DNA of 64,000 nt from an uncultured Dialister sp. (GCA_900541485.1 UQJW01000002.1:165638-229637); one strand, 5' to 3'. Shown: positions 42,597 through 52,092, counted from the first letter of the stretch. Translations and numbers: made by a program. The notes: a model not told the origin generated them from the sequence alone.

Positions 42597-43088
42597 TCAT
42601 TTCTTTATAGAACTCATTTTCTTTTTAATCATATCTGCTACATAAGGGGGTACCATATGCGATACATCTCCATCAAAATATGCCAGTTCCCTGACACCGG
42701 TGGAGGATAAATAGGAATATCTTCCGTCTGTCATAAAAAATGCTGTTTCCAGTGTCGGGTCGATTTTCTTAATCATGAGTGCTCTTTGGAATTCGTACTC
42801 GAAGTCACTGAACGCTCTGAGCCCCCGGATTAAAAGATGACAATCCTTTTTAGCAGCATAGACATTCAATAAGCCTGTAGACGTATCCACTTCTATATTG
42901 GGAATATCTTTTGTTGTTTCCCGGAGCATGTCCAGTCGTTCTTCTATAGTAAACATAGATCCTTTTTTATTAGGATTGACAAAGACAGTGACAATCAGCT
43001 TGTCAACAAGAACCGCACTTCTTCTGATAATATCCAGGTGCCCATATGTAACCGGGTCATAACTTCCCGGGCAAATGGCTGTTTTCAT
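42597..43088 (-). CDS. coaD: Phosphopantetheine adenylyltransferase
   Basis: Joins ATP and 4'-phosphopantetheine to dephospho-CoA, the fourth step of CoA synthesis. The 163-residue protein has the nucleotidyltransferase motif GSYDPVTYGHLD (T/HxGH) at the N-terminus, RGLRAFSDFEYE in the middle and SSTGVREL near the C-terminus. The ATG at 43088 is preferred to the TTG directly before it. Only 5 bases separate it from rsmD, a pairing conserved across many bacteria. Confidence 0.97.
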   Translation of the reverse strand: MKTAICPGSYDPVTYGHLDIIRRSAVLVDKLIVTVFVNPNKKGSMFTIEERLDMLRETTKDIPNIEVDTSTGLLNVYAAKKDCHLLIRGLRAFSDFEYEFQRALMIKKIDPTLETAFFMTDGRYSYLSSTGVRELAYFDGDVSHMVPPYVADMIKKKMSSIKK

Positions 43089-43093
43089 CAATT

Positions 43094-43654
43094 TTAACCC
43101 CCAGAATTTTCACAGAGCAGGTAGCTTACTACTATACCGCCTATCTTTTTTTCTTTCCAAACTCTGCAATTTTCTTTCCACCGGATCATATCCGGCGGCT
43201 CTTCCACAGAATGCTCTGCAATAATAATAGCATTGTTCGCAGGAAGCCTGCAAGCAAATACTGTGTTTAGGACTTCATCAATATACCCTTTTTTATAAGG
43301 CGGATCCATAAAGATATAATCATAGTGATTTCCTGTAAGTGCCTGTAAGGAAGCCTGTATATCACCCTTCATGACTTTTCCTTTTTCTAAAACATGGCAT
43401 TTTTTCAGGTTTTCATAAATGATTCCCGTCGTTGCTCTATCAAGGAAGGTAGCTTGTTCTGCGCCCCTGCTTAATGCTTCAATTCCCATGGCACCTGTGC
43501 CTGCAAATATATCCAAAACCTGCGTATCTAAAAGTCCCACATTGGAAAGTACATTGAAAATACTTTCCCTGATACGCCCTAAGGTCGGCCTTGTATTTCG
43601 CCCGGCCGGTGCTGTAAGAATGGTTCCTTTGGCATTTCCGGCAATGATTCTCAT
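43094..43654 (-). CDS. rsmD: 16S rRNA (guanine-966-N2)-methyltransferase
   Basis: Methylates G966 of 16S rRNA. The 186-residue protein begins MRIIAGNAKG and has TRPTLGRIRESIFNVL, the S-adenosylmethionine-binding VLDIFAGTGAMGIEALSRGA (about 43-62) and the catalytic FMDPPYKKGY (about 116). The ribosome binding site is weak (TTGGAT). First gene of the run that leads to coaD. Confidence 0.95.
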   Translation of the reverse strand: MRIIAGNAKGTILTAPAGRNTRPTLGRIRESIFNVLSNVGLLDTQVLDIFAGTGAMGIEALSRGAEQATFLDRATTGIIYENLKKCHVLEKGKVMKGDIQASLQALTGNHYDYIFMDPPYKKGYIDEVLNTVFACRLPANNAIIIAEHSVEEPPDMIRWKENCRVWKEKKIGGIVVSYLLCENSGG

Positions 43655-43673
43655 ATCAAAATATCCAATTCAG

Positions 43674-43682
43674 ATTATAACA
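43674..43682 (-). promoter_or_regulatory. Extended -10 promoter of rsmD-coaD
   Basis: TG-T-TATAAT on the minus strand, in the 57-base gap after gpsA and 20 bases before rsmD. No clear -35. Confidence 0.5.
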
Positions 43683-43711
43683 TAGATAAGAACTAAATAA
43701 AATTTTATATA

Positions 43712-44740
43712 TTACAGCTCTGATTCTCCCGGTTCAAGATACGTTTCGATTTCCGCTTTTTTAGCACGATTCATTAAATTGTCCAGAGACTCTGCAACTG
43801 TATGCTCGCCTTCTAATAACTTGCATACCTCTTCCGTAACCGGCATTTCAATATGTTCCCTATGAGCAATTTCATTCACAAGAGCAGCAGTACGCATTCC
43901 TTCCACCACCATATGTGTACCTTCCGTAATTTCCTGTGCCGTTTTACCTTTGCCGAGTAAAATACCGGCCGCATGATTTCTGCTGTGTGTACTGCTGCAG
44001 GTAGCAACGAGATCGCCCATTCCGGATAAGCCGGAAAAAGTTTCTTTTCTTGCGCCGAAATAAACACCGAATCGGGTCATTTCCACAAGCCCTCTTGTCA
44101 TAAGTGCCGCTTTTGAATTGTCTCCCAGTTCCAGACCGTCTAACACTCCGCAGGCAAGAGCAATAATATTTTTTAATGCCCCTCCGTATTCGACCCCGCG
44201 GATATCATGACTCCGGTATACACGAAAAACAGGACTCATAAATAAATCCTGCACAATTTCTACCGCTTCCGGTACTTCTGATGCGGCCACTGTTGCGGCA
44301 GGAAGTCCCTTTCCTACTTCTTCTGCATGATTCGGCCCGGAAAGTACAACGATGCGGTCCGTTACATCGTGCAAAATATCTTTAATCACCTCAGAAAGAC
44401 GATGTCCCTCTTTATCGGCAAGTCCTTTAGCGGCACAAACGACTACCGCCTCTTTTTTTAAATACGGTAAAAGTTTTTCCGTTGTTTCCTTCACTGCTTT
44501 TGACGGTGTGGCAAGAATAACTATGTCTGCCCCATCTGCAGCTGTTTCCAGACAACTTGTAATTTTCACAGAGCGGGGAATCCGTACTCCCGGAAGATAT
44601 TCTTTATTCTCTCCGGACTTTCTTAATTGCTCTGCCGTTTCTTCTTTTCTGCAATATAAAACAAGATCATTATGCCTGCCTGCAAGACAGACAACCATTG
44701 CCGTCCCCCAGCCTCCGGCACCAATCATGGTTACCTTCAT
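43712..44740 (-). CDS. gpsA: Glycerol-3-phosphate dehydrogenase [NAD(P)+]
   Basis: Reduces dihydroxyacetone phosphate to sn-glycerol-3-phosphate for phospholipid synthesis. The 342-residue protein has the NAD loop GAGGWGTA (7-14), SGPNHAEEV, the active-site lysine in GALKNIIALACG and GLSGMGDLVATC. The ATG at 44740 is 1 base after the plsY stop and has AAGGGAT upstream; the GTG at 44758 lies inside plsY. It makes the substrate that PlsY, its neighbour, acylates. Confidence 0.96.
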   Translation of the reverse strand: MKVTMIGAGGWGTAMVVCLAGRHNDLVLYCRKEETAEQLRKSGENKEYLPGVRIPRSVKITSCLETAADGADIVILATPSKAVKETTEKLLPYLKKEAVVVCAAKGLADKEGHRLSEVIKDILHDVTDRIVVLSGPNHAEEVGKGLPAATVAASEVPEAVEIVQDLFMSPVFRVYRSHDIRGVEYGGALKNIIALACGVLDGLELGDNSKAALMTRGLVEMTRFGVYFGARKETFSGLSGMGDLVATCSSTHSRNHAAGILLGKGKTAQEITEGTHMVVEGMRTAALVNEIAHREHIEMPVTEEVCKLLEGEHTVAESLDNLMNRAKKAEIETYLEPGESEL

Positions 44741-44741
44741 T

Positions 44742-45332
44742 TTATCCCTTCTTTCCACGGGTAATCGGTTTTTCTTCTCCCCTGAGGAGTCTTCCGATAT
44801 TTTCTTTATGCTTAGCTATAACAATCAATGCTGCCAGTGCGCTGAACACCTGATATTCTGCCGGCTGCCGCATAAGTATAATCACCAACGGCACCACCGG
44901 TGCAGAAATAATGGAAGCGAGTGACACAATTTTTTTATACCGGAAAATAACAAGCCAAATGATAAAAGCCGCCAAAGTGGCAGGAGGGCAAATAAAAGTG
45001 AATGCGCCTACACCGCAGGCAACACCTTTCCCGCTTTTAAATTTCAAAAATACAGACCAATCATTTCCTATAATAGCAAACAAAGCACAGGCGAGAACCA
45101 GCATGGGATCGGGCATTCCCAAATAAACGGCAATCATGCCCTTAAGAAAATCTGCCAAAAATACCAGAAGTCCCGCTTTGGCACCTAATGTACGGTACGC
45201 ATTGGTTGCTCCGATATTTCCGCTTCCTGTCTTTTTTAAATCTACACCATAGCCGATTTTTCCAATCAAATAGCCTGTAGGAACCGCTCCGATAAGATAG
45301 GCGAGAATAACGATAAATATATCACCTGTCAC
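44742..45332 (-). CDS. plsY: Acyl-phosphate:glycerol-3-phosphate acyltransferase
   Basis: Polytopic membrane enzyme that makes lysophosphatidic acid from acyl-phosphate and glycerol-3-phosphate. The 196-residue protein has about five membrane segments and the three family motifs: GSGNIGATNAYRTLG (36-50, with the catalytic Ser), KSGKGVACGVGAF (about 100) and the GKHKENIGRL-type basic loop near the C-terminus (IAKHKENIGRLLRGEE). Overlaps der by ATGA and precedes gpsA by 1 base. Confidence 0.96.
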   Translation of the reverse strand: MTGDIFIVILAYLIGAVPTGYLIGKIGYGVDLKKTGSGNIGATNAYRTLGAKAGLLVFLADFLKGMIAVYLGMPDPMLVLACALFAIIGNDWSVFLKFKSGKGVACGVGAFTFICPPATLAAFIIWLVIFRYKKIVSLASIISAPVVPLVIILMRQPAEYQVFSALAALIVIAKHKENIGRLLRGEEKPITRGKKG

Positions 45333-46657
45333 AATTCATCACCGTCTTTTTTACTTCTCACTACAATACGGATAGGCGTTCCTTCAAAAGAAAAAGCTTC
45401 CCTTAAGCGGTTCTCGATAAACCGTATATACGAAAAATGAATCAAATTGGCATCATTAACAAACATGACAAATGTAGGGGGACGGATTCCCACCTGTGTT
45501 ATATAGTAAATTTTCGCAACTCTGCCTGCATGGGCAGGCGGCGGATTCATGATTTTTGCATCTTCCAAAAGATCATTCAATACCGACGTGGATACACGCA
45601 TGGATTGCTGTTCGGCTACGTTATAAATCATATCTCCCAGTTTTTGGATTCTTTGCTTTGTCATTGCAGAACCGAATAGCATAGGCGCATAAGGTGCAAA
45701 TGGAAGACCGTTTCGTATTTCTTTTTCAAAGGAAAGGATTGTGTTTGTTTCCTTTTCTATCATATCCCATTTGTTTACCATCAAAATGAGACCTTTACCT
45801 GCTTCATGGATATATCCAATGATTTTTTTGTCCTGTTCTGTCAGTAAATCATTGGCATCCAAAACAAAAATAGCAACATCGCAATTATCAATAGCCCGGA
45901 TGGAGCGGATTACACTGTATTTTTCCAAAGGCTCATCAATTTTGCTCTTTCGCCTCATTCCTGCCGTATCTACGAGTATAAAGGTTTTGCCCTTATATTT
46001 CCAAACCGAATCTACAGCATCACGAGTCGTCCCCATTTCATCCGCAACGAGAGATCTTTCATATCCCAATAATGAATTAATCAATGTTGATTTTCCCACA
46101 TTCGGTCTTCCTACAATAGCGGTCCGGATAATATCAGGGGAATCATCAACTTCTATCTCAGGAAACCCTTCGGAAATCTTGTCCAGCAAATCGCCAAACC
46201 CTAAGCGGTTAACTGCAGAAACGGGAACGGGATCACCAAGTCCCAAAGAATAAAATTCATAGACATCCATTTCCTGGTTTGTGCTATCCACTTTATTAAC
46301 ACAAAGAACGACAGGTTTCCCTGTTTTTCTCAACATGCCTGCAATTATTTCATCATCAGCTGCCGCTCCGGCACGGGCATCAACCACAAAAAGAATGACA
46401 TCCGCTTCTTCCATGGCTAGTTCCGCTTGCTGTCTGATACCGTTGGAAATATGATCTTTGCTGTCCCTGAATTCAATACCGCCTGTATCAATCAGTGTAA
46501 ATTCTCTATTGAGCCATCGTACATCACAATAAATCCTGTCTCTGGTCACACCGGGAATATCCTCAACAATAGAAACACGTTTTTGCGCCAGACCGTTAAT
46601 AATAGTGGATTTCCCCACATTCGGCCTTCCTACTATAGCAACAAGAGGCTTGTTCAT
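45329..46657 (-). CDS. der: Ribosome-associated GTPase Der (EngA)
   Basis: Essential GTPase for 50S subunit assembly. The 442-residue protein has two G domains (GRPNVGKST at 10-18 and again near 183; DTGG and DTAGMRR; NKVD and NKWD) and a C-terminal KH-like domain (PPTFVMFVNDANLIHFSYIRFIENRLREAF). The ATG follows AAAGGAGGAG. First gene of der-plsY-gpsA. Confidence 0.97.
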   Translation of the reverse strand: MNKPLVAIVGRPNVGKSTIINGLAQKRVSIVEDIPGVTRDRIYCDVRWLNREFTLIDTGGIEFRDSKDHISNGIRQQAELAMEEADVILFVVDARAGAAADDEIIAGMLRKTGKPVVLCVNKVDSTNQEMDVYEFYSLGLGDPVPVSAVNRLGFGDLLDKISEGFPEIEVDDSPDIIRTAIVGRPNVGKSTLINSLLGYERSLVADEMGTTRDAVDSVWKYKGKTFILVDTAGMRRKSKIDEPLEKYSVIRSIRAIDNCDVAIFVLDANDLLTEQDKKIIGYIHEAGKGLILMVNKWDMIEKETNTILSFEKEIRNGLPFAPYAPMLFGSAMTKQRIQKLGDMIYNVAEQQSMRVSTSVLNDLLEDAKIMNPPPAHAGRVAKIYYITQVGIRPPTFVMFVNDANLIHFSYIRFIENRLREAFSFEGTPIRIVVRSKKDGDEL

Positions 46658-46720
46658 TTCTCCTCCTTTAATTATTAATCCTCAGACGGGCATATTTACC
46701 CATTTAATACTATTCTAAAA

Positions 46721-46749
46721 ATTGTATGCTGATATACCCTTACTGTCAA
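46721..46749 (-). promoter_or_regulatory. Promoter of der-plsY-gpsA
   Basis: On the minus strand TTGACA (46744-46749), 17 bases, TACAAT (46721-46726), 63 bases before the der start. Confidence 0.78.
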
Positions 46750-46777
46750 GTCAGAACCGCCTTTCCGGACAAGATAA

Positions 46778-46812
46778 AACTCCGGACAACATGATTATCC
46801 GGAGTTTTTTTA
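46778..46812 (-). terminator. Bidirectional-looking terminator after ispH/rpsA
   Basis: The perfect 9-bp stem AACTCCGGA/TCCGGAGTT (loop of 11) lies 30 bases after the ispH/rpsA stop, with TTTTATC on the minus strand and seven T on the plus strand. Confidence 0.78.
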
Positions 46813-46835
46813 TACAGATGAATCTGGTCTGTCTG

Positions 46836-48758
46836 TTATTCTTCTTCTGCCGGTTCAGTTTCAGCTTCCGCTTCTTCCGGTTCATGTGCAGGACCTTCGA
46901 CAAGTGAAAAACTGATTCTCTTCCGTGCTTCATCAATTCCGATGATGCGTACCTTGAGAACATCTCCCAGATGGCAGAGATCCCCGGGCTTTTTATTGTG
47001 ATCCTGGGTCATTTCATTGATGTGGAGAAGGCCTGTTAAACCGTCTTCCATTTCAACAATAACACCAAATTCAAGAACCTTAACAACCTTAACTTCTACT
47101 ACATCATCAACCTCGTGATTATTAACGGCACTTTCCCACGGATTCGGCATACAGTCCTTGTGGCTGAAAGAAATTCTCTGTTTTTCTCTGTCAAAAGATT
47201 TGATTTTTACATCGATTTCCTGATCAGGCTGGAGTACATCTTCCACCTTTGCAATTTTCTTCCAGGAAATATCTGAAATATGAAGCAGTCCTTCTACACC
47301 TTGAAGTGCAACAAAGGCACCGTAAGGCATAATTTTCTTGACAGTTCCTTTAAGGATTTCGCCCTTTTCGTAAGCAGCTTCAATAGCATCCAATTCGTCG
47401 GTGCGCTGTTCTTCCAACACGGCTTTACGGGAAAGAACCAAACGATTCTTCGTGCGGTCCACTTCAAGAATTTTTGCTTCAAACTTTTGTCCCACTAAAT
47501 TCTGAAGGGAGTGAACGAAACGGAGATCCCCCTGTGAAAGCGGGATAAACCCACGCAGAGATTTCAACTGTACAAGCAGGCCGACTTTAATTGCCTCAAC
47601 ACCTTCGCATTCCACAGTCTCGTCTTTGTCAAAGGCTTCCTGGGCAACGTCCCAGTCTGCCAGACGGTCCACCTTAATCTTGGAAACGAAAATCGTGCTG
47701 TCCTCCTTGATACCGCTGACTACCTGTACCCGAAGTGTATCGCCTACCTGCAATACATCTTTAAGGGATGCGGGTTCCGGATAAGAGTATTCATGAATCG
47801 GAAGTACGGCTTCAGTCTTATATCCAAAAGATATCCAGGCTTTGTCGTCACTTAAGTCCACAACGGTACCGTCTACAACGCTGCCTTTGTGCACGTCCAG
47901 ATTCATTTCCTCCTGTTCCAGCATTTCATTCATGTCTTCCATAATAAAAACTACCTCCTCTATGATCCAGTCCGGTGTGGATGCACCGGCGGTGATGCCA
48001 ACCTTGTCATGACTGTGGAACCATTTCAGGTCCAGTTCCTCAGCCGTTTCGATGTGATGGGTAACGGCTCCTTCCGCCTGACAGACTTCCACAAGTCTGC
48101 CGGTATTGGCGCTGTTGCGGCCGCCTATAACAATCATCACATCTACATTTTTTGCCAACTCAGCGGCTGCCTGCTGTCTTTCGGCAGTGGCATTGCAAAT
48201 GGTTTTATGAACGACCAGAGATTCCGCCTTATGGGAAATTGCCTCTATCAGTCGTTCTGCCAGTGCTAAAAAAAATGTGGTTTGTATAACGATATGGGCT
48301 TCTTTCATGGGCTGAAGTAAATCTACATCTTTCATTATCTCCACAACGACCGGATGCTCTCCTGCCCATTCAGCTACACTCAGCATTTCAGGGTGCTTTT
48401 TTTCACCGATAAGTACAATTGTTTTACCTTCTGCCGCCAAATCTTTAACGATTTTTTGATTTCGTTTCACAAACGGACAGGTGGCATCAAGTAAAACCGA
48501 ATTTTTGCACTTAAGGTCATTATAACATGAAGGACCTATCCCGTGCGAGCGGATAATGACCGCTTCATTTGTTATTTCATTCACACTTTTTACGGCAGCC
48601 ACTCCGCGGTCTGCCAATTTTTTTACCACTTGGGGGTTATGGATAATAGGTCCGAGCGTAACTGTTTTTTTGCCAGAAACAGCTGCTTTTTCCGCAATTT
48701 TCATTGCTTCCCGGACCCCATAACAAAAACCCATCACTTTAGATTTATATATTTTCAT
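46836..48758 (-). CDS. ispH: Fusion of 4-hydroxy-3-methylbut-2-enyl diphosphate reductase (IspH) and ribosomal protein S1
   Basis: Residues 1-280 are IspH, the last enzyme of the MEP isoprenoid pathway, with the [4Fe-4S] cysteines in GFCYGVREAM (C12), LLDATCPFV and ICNATAERQ, and TLGPIIHNPQVV. Residues 300-620 hold four S1 RNA-binding domains (for example VDGTVVDLSDDKAWISFGYK, LKGTVKKIMPYGAFVALQG, GLLHISDISWKKI), as in a short bacterial S1. The tail is acidic (EPEEAEAETEPAEEE). The frame is continuous at the joint, and this fusion is known in Clostridia and Negativicutes. Last gene of the scpA-to-ispH run; the ribosome binding site is weak. Confidence 0.96.
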   Translation of the reverse strand: MKIYKSKVMGFCYGVREAMKIAEKAAVSGKKTVTLGPIIHNPQVVKKLADRGVAAVKSVNEITNEAVIIRSHGIGPSCYNDLKCKNSVLLDATCPFVKRNQKIVKDLAAEGKTIVLIGEKKHPEMLSVAEWAGEHPVVVEIMKDVDLLQPMKEAHIVIQTTFFLALAERLIEAISHKAESLVVHKTICNATAERQQAAAELAKNVDVMIVIGGRNSANTGRLVEVCQAEGAVTHHIETAEELDLKWFHSHDKVGITAGASTPDWIIEEVVFIMEDMNEMLEQEEMNLDVHKGSVVDGTVVDLSDDKAWISFGYKTEAVLPIHEYSYPEPASLKDVLQVGDTLRVQVVSGIKEDSTIFVSKIKVDRLADWDVAQEAFDKDETVECEGVEAIKVGLLVQLKSLRGFIPLSQGDLRFVHSLQNLVGQKFEAKILEVDRTKNRLVLSRKAVLEEQRTDELDAIEAAYEKGEILKGTVKKIMPYGAFVALQGVEGLLHISDISWKKIAKVEDVLQPDQEIDVKIKSFDREKQRISFSHKDCMPNPWESAVNNHEVDDVVEVKVVKVLEFGVIVEMEDGLTGLLHINEMTQDHNKKPGDLCHLGDVLKVRIIGIDEARKRISFSLVEGPAHEPEEAEAETEPAEEE

Positions 48759-48824
48759 CTGTCATTTTTTCCGTCTTTTTTATTTTATATAAATGATAGA
48801 ACAAGCTTGTTATAAAAAAAATCA

Positions 48825-49448
48825 TTACCCGTGCATTTTCATTTTTGCCTGATATGCATCTGTAAGCTTTTGGATTTCTTTTTTTACAATATCATTCAAT
48901 ATTTCAACAGATTCGTTGTCCGCCTTTTGCTTTTCTACATTTATCTGCGAACCTATTAAAACGGCCAGAGGCCCTTTTTTACGGGGCATATCCGTAGATC
49001 CCACAACTGCCACGGGAATCACCGGCGTCCCTGTCATCAGGGCCAGCGATGCCATGCCAGAATGAAAACGTCCCAGCCCGTTTTTTTTGATTCGTGTCCC
49101 TTCAGGAAATATGCCCAAAGCATTTCCTTCCTTCAGTTCTTTAACCGCCCGGCGAATTGCCGTTCTGTCGACAGAGCCCCGTTTGACGGGAAATGTACCG
49201 AATTGTTTTAGAATCCAACCGAATAACGGATTTTTAAACAGTTCTTCTTTCGCCATGTAATGGACAACACGGTTTGTAATAGCCACCCCGACCAGAGGCG
49301 GATCGAAATAACTTTTGTGATTCGGTGCTATAATTACCCTCCCTGCAGAGGGAATATGTTCCTGCCCCTCCACATGAAGACGGTAAGCCCCAAAAAACAA
49401 AGCGTTAAGCACAAACCTTACAATGGCATAAAAAATTCGCCTGATCAT
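48825..49448 (-). CDS. plsC: 1-acyl-sn-glycerol-3-phosphate acyltransferase
   Basis: Second acylation of phosphatidic acid synthesis, at the inner membrane. The 207-residue protein has the N-terminal hydrophobic helix, the NHKSYFDP motif (NHxxxxD, about 43-50), KEELFKNPLFGW, FPEGTR (about 117) and VIPVAVVG. It lies 23 bases after cmk. PlsY and GpsA, earlier in the same pathway, are encoded 4 kb away. Confidence 0.95.
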   Translation of the reverse strand: MIRRIFYAIVRFVLNALFFGAYRLHVEGQEHIPSAGRVIIAPNHKSYFDPPLVGVAITNRVVHYMAKEELFKNPLFGWILKQFGTFPVKRGSVDRTAIRRAVKELKEGNALGIFPEGTRIKKNGLGRFHSGMASLALMTGTPVIPVAVVGSTDMPRKKGPLAVLIGSQINVEKQKADNESVEILNDIVKKEIQKLTDAYQAKMKMHG

Positions 49449-49471
49449 CTATACCCCCACCATTATATATT

Positions 49472-50137
49472 TTATTTCCATTTTTCATGACAAATCCGTA
49501 TTATCGCCTCTGCCGTTTCCTCCAGAGACATTTTGCTGTTATCAAGAAGAATTGCATCTTCTGCCTTCCGGAGAGGCGATAATTCCCTGTGACTATCCTG
49601 CCAATCCCTGTTTTCTATATCTTTTTCAATTTCCGCCAGAGTAATTTCAGGATGTAGTTCATGAACCTCCTTATAACGGCGGAGTGCTCTTGTTTGGACT
49701 GATGCAGTTAGAAATATTTTTACGTCCGCATCAGGAAGTACAGTCGTTCCTATATCTCTCCCGTCAAGAACAATGCCGCCCAAAGCCGCCTGTTTTCTCT
49801 GTATCACCACCATGGCTTCTCTCACCTTACCGATTGCAGCCACTGCAGATACTTTGGCAGAAACCTCCGGTTCTCTGATAAAAGGAGTCACATCTTCTCC
49901 ATTCACGAAAATCCGTATTCCTTCCTCCGAAGGACTCACGGTCATATGGAGATTTTTCACTAACTTTATAATATCTTGTGTTTCTGTAACTCCCGGTTTC
50001 ATCACCTCATACGTGACAGCTCTGTACATAGCTCCCGTATCCAGATAAGCATAACCCAAACGGCGGGCCACAATTTTAGAAACGCTGCTTTTCCCTGCGC
50101 CGGCAGGGCCGTCAACAGCAATTGATATCTTACGCAT
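49472..50137 (-). CDS. cmk: Cytidylate kinase
   Basis: Phosphorylates CMP and dCMP. The 221-residue protein has the P-loop DGPAGAGKSSVSK (about 8-20), LDTGAMYRA, the substrate-binding DGRDIGTTVLPDA and RRYKE. Of two in-frame ATGs the second (50137) has GGAG 9 bases upstream; the first abuts that site. It overlaps the preceding FAD gene by 8 bases. The cmk-plsC-ispH/rpsA order is common in Firmicutes. Confidence 0.95.
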   Translation of the reverse strand: MRKISIAVDGPAGAGKSSVSKIVARRLGYAYLDTGAMYRAVTYEVMKPGVTETQDIIKLVKNLHMTVSPSEEGIRIFVNGEDVTPFIREPEVSAKVSAVAAIGKVREAMVVIQRKQAALGGIVLDGRDIGTTVLPDADVKIFLTASVQTRALRRYKEVHELHPEITLAEIEKDIENRDWQDSHRELSPLRKAEDAILLDNSKMSLEETAEAIIRICHEKWK

Positions 50138-51389
50138 CTGTATCATCTCCTACGGCAGAAACGGCAGCCAATCTTCCGGTAGAAAAAGCCGCCTGGATAT
50201 TATAGCCGCCGGTAAACGCATGGATATCTATCACTTCACCGGCAAGATATAAATTTTTTATTAATTTCGATTCCATGGTAGAGGCATCAATTTCTTTAGT
50301 AGTAATCCCCCCGGCCGTCACAATAGCTTCCTCTATGGGACGGGTCGCAGAAATTGTCAGCGGCAGATTTTTGATTACCTGTCTCAACTTTGCCCTCTGT
50401 GCTTTTGTAAGTTCTGCTACCGGTAAATTATCGGGGATTTCCGCCACCGCCAATACGACATGAATCATTCTTTGGGGAAGAAGTCCCTGCATGGCATTGG
50501 CCATCTGTTTTAAATGATATTCCTTGAAATCCCGGAGCAGTCGTTTGTCCAACACCTCTTCTGTCAATGCGGGCTTTAAATCAATCCCGCCGGTAACCTG
50601 ATATCCCCGGGAAAGCCACAATGAAACCGCATCGCTTTGGGTAAGAACTATCGGGCCGGAAACTCCGAAATGTGTAAAAAGCATTTCTCCGAAAGCCTCC
50701 GTTTTTCTCCGTCCCCCTGCCGAAAGAGAAAGCGTCACGTTTTTAAGGGACAATCCTTGCAGCTCCTTGCAATAGGATTCCTTACATACCAAGGGAACAA
50801 GAGCCGGTCTCACAGGAACAATCGTATGTCCCAATTCCGCTGCCATAGCGTATCCGTCTCCCGTAGAACCTGTCCGCGGATAGGATTTACCGCCTGTGCA
50901 AAGAATCACCGTATCAACAGAATATCTACCTTTTTCCGTTTGCACGGCAATGACTTTTTTATTTTCTGTCAATATATGCAAAACCGGTTCGGACAAGTGG
51001 AGCTTTACATGCTTTTCTTCAAGAAGTTGCATAAATAACCGCCGTACCTCTTGGGCACTATCGCTTGCAGGAAATACACGGCCGCCCCGTTCCACCTTTG
51101 TCTCCAGCCCCCACGTATGAAAGAGGTCCAGTAAGTCTGTATTGGAAAATTTATGGTATGCACTGAAAAGAAACTTCCCATTTCCCGGCGTTTTAGAAAT
51201 AAAATCCGTAATCGGTGCCGAATTGGTAATATTACACCGCCCTTTGCCGGTGATTCCCATCTTCAACCCGACCCTGTTCATTTTTTCAAACAGAAATACT
51301 TCCGCCCCTGCATCTGCCGCTGTTACTGCCGCCAAAAGTCCTGCTACGCCGCCGCCGATGACAGCGATTTTCTTATTTGTGGAGTTCAT
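50130..51389 (-). CDS. HI0933/BaiN-type FAD-dependent oxidoreductase
   Basis: A 419-residue flavoprotein. The N-terminal dinucleotide fold is VIGGGVAGLLAAVTAADAG (9-27), followed by GLKMGITGKGRCNITN (the HI0933 signature), LCTGGKSYPRTGSTGDGY in the middle, and near the C-terminus TAGGITTKEID and LAGEVIDIHAFTGGYNIQAA. Family members are often labelled aminoacetone oxidase-like or NAD(P)/FAD-dependent oxidoreductase; the substrate is not known. It overlaps the upstream rluB-like gene by 17 bases and cmk by 8. Confidence 0.92.
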   Translation of the reverse strand: MNSTNKKIAVIGGGVAGLLAAVTAADAGAEVFLFEKMNRVGLKMGITGKGRCNITNSAPITDFISKTPGNGKFLFSAYHKFSNTDLLDLFHTWGLETKVERGGRVFPASDSAQEVRRLFMQLLEEKHVKLHLSEPVLHILTENKKVIAVQTEKGRYSVDTVILCTGGKSYPRTGSTGDGYAMAAELGHTIVPVRPALVPLVCKESYCKELQGLSLKNVTLSLSAGGRRKTEAFGEMLFTHFGVSGPIVLTQSDAVSLWLSRGYQVTGGIDLKPALTEEVLDKRLLRDFKEYHLKQMANAMQGLLPQRMIHVVLAVAEIPDNLPVAELTKAQRAKLRQVIKNLPLTISATRPIEEAIVTAGGITTKEIDASTMESKLIKNLYLAGEVIDIHAFTGGYNIQAAFSTGRLAAVSAVGDDTDA

Positions 51390-52092
51390 ATAATTTTTTG
51401 ACCTCTGCCGTTGTGATCCTTCGGTAACTTCCCCGAGTTACATCTAAAGAAAGAAAGCTGTATTTGACGCGTTTAAGACCAAAGACGGGATAATGATAGG
51501 CTTCCATCATCTTGCGGATTTCCCTGTTTTTCCCTTCATGGAGAACCATCCTGACATAGGTCTTATTTTTTTCCTTATCATAAGCAAGCACTTCAATTTC
51601 ACAAGGAGCAGTTATTCCACTGTCAATTTTCACGCCTTTTTCCATTCGGGAAGCTAATTTTTCCGAATATTTCCCTCGGACAACCACCTCATACTCCTTT
51701 AAAACCTCATGACTCGGATGAGTAAGAATATAGTCCAAATTTCCGTCATTGGTCATAAGGAGCAACCCTTCCGAATGGTAGTCCAAACGGCCGACGGGAA
51801 AAATCCTTTCTCTGATACGTCTGAAATAGTCCATCACCGTACGGCGGCCCGCCGGATCGGAAACCGAAGTGATAACATTGTCAGGTTTATTAAAAAGGAA
51901 ATAGCGGAGCGGCTCGGGCCTGACCACTTTGCCGAGTGCTTCGATTTTATCTTTTCTCGGATCTGCTTCACTCCCCAATTCCGTAACTGTCCGTCCGTTC
52001 ACGCGGACTTTTCCTGCCTTAATCAGCTCTTCCGCTTTTCTGCGGGAGCAAACACCTGCTCTGCTTAATACTTTCTGTAATCTTTCTCTCAA
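51373..52092 (-). CDS. Pseudouridine synthase RluB/RsuA family
   Basis: Makes pseudouridine in rRNA; the RluB-type enzyme acts on 23S rRNA. The 239-residue protein has an S4 RNA-binding domain (MRERLQKVLSRAGVCSRRKAEELI, read in parts) and the synthase core with catalytic Asp in VGRLDYHSEGLLLMTNDG (about 97-114) and LHEGKNREIRKM. In the Firmicute order scpA-scpB-rluB it is the expected rluB. It overlaps scpB by ATGA. Confidence 0.94.
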   Translation of the reverse strand: MRERLQKVLSRAGVCSRRKAEELIKAGKVRVNGRTVTELGSEADPRKDKIEALGKVVRPEPLRYFLFNKPDNVITSVSDPAGRRTVMDYFRRIRERIFPVGRLDYHSEGLLLMTNDGNLDYILTHPSHEVLKEYEVVVRGKYSEKLASRMEKGVKIDSGITAPCEIEVLAYDKEKNKTYVRMVLHEGKNREIRKMMEAYHYPVFGLKRVKYSFLSLDVTRGSYRRITTAEVKKLYELHK

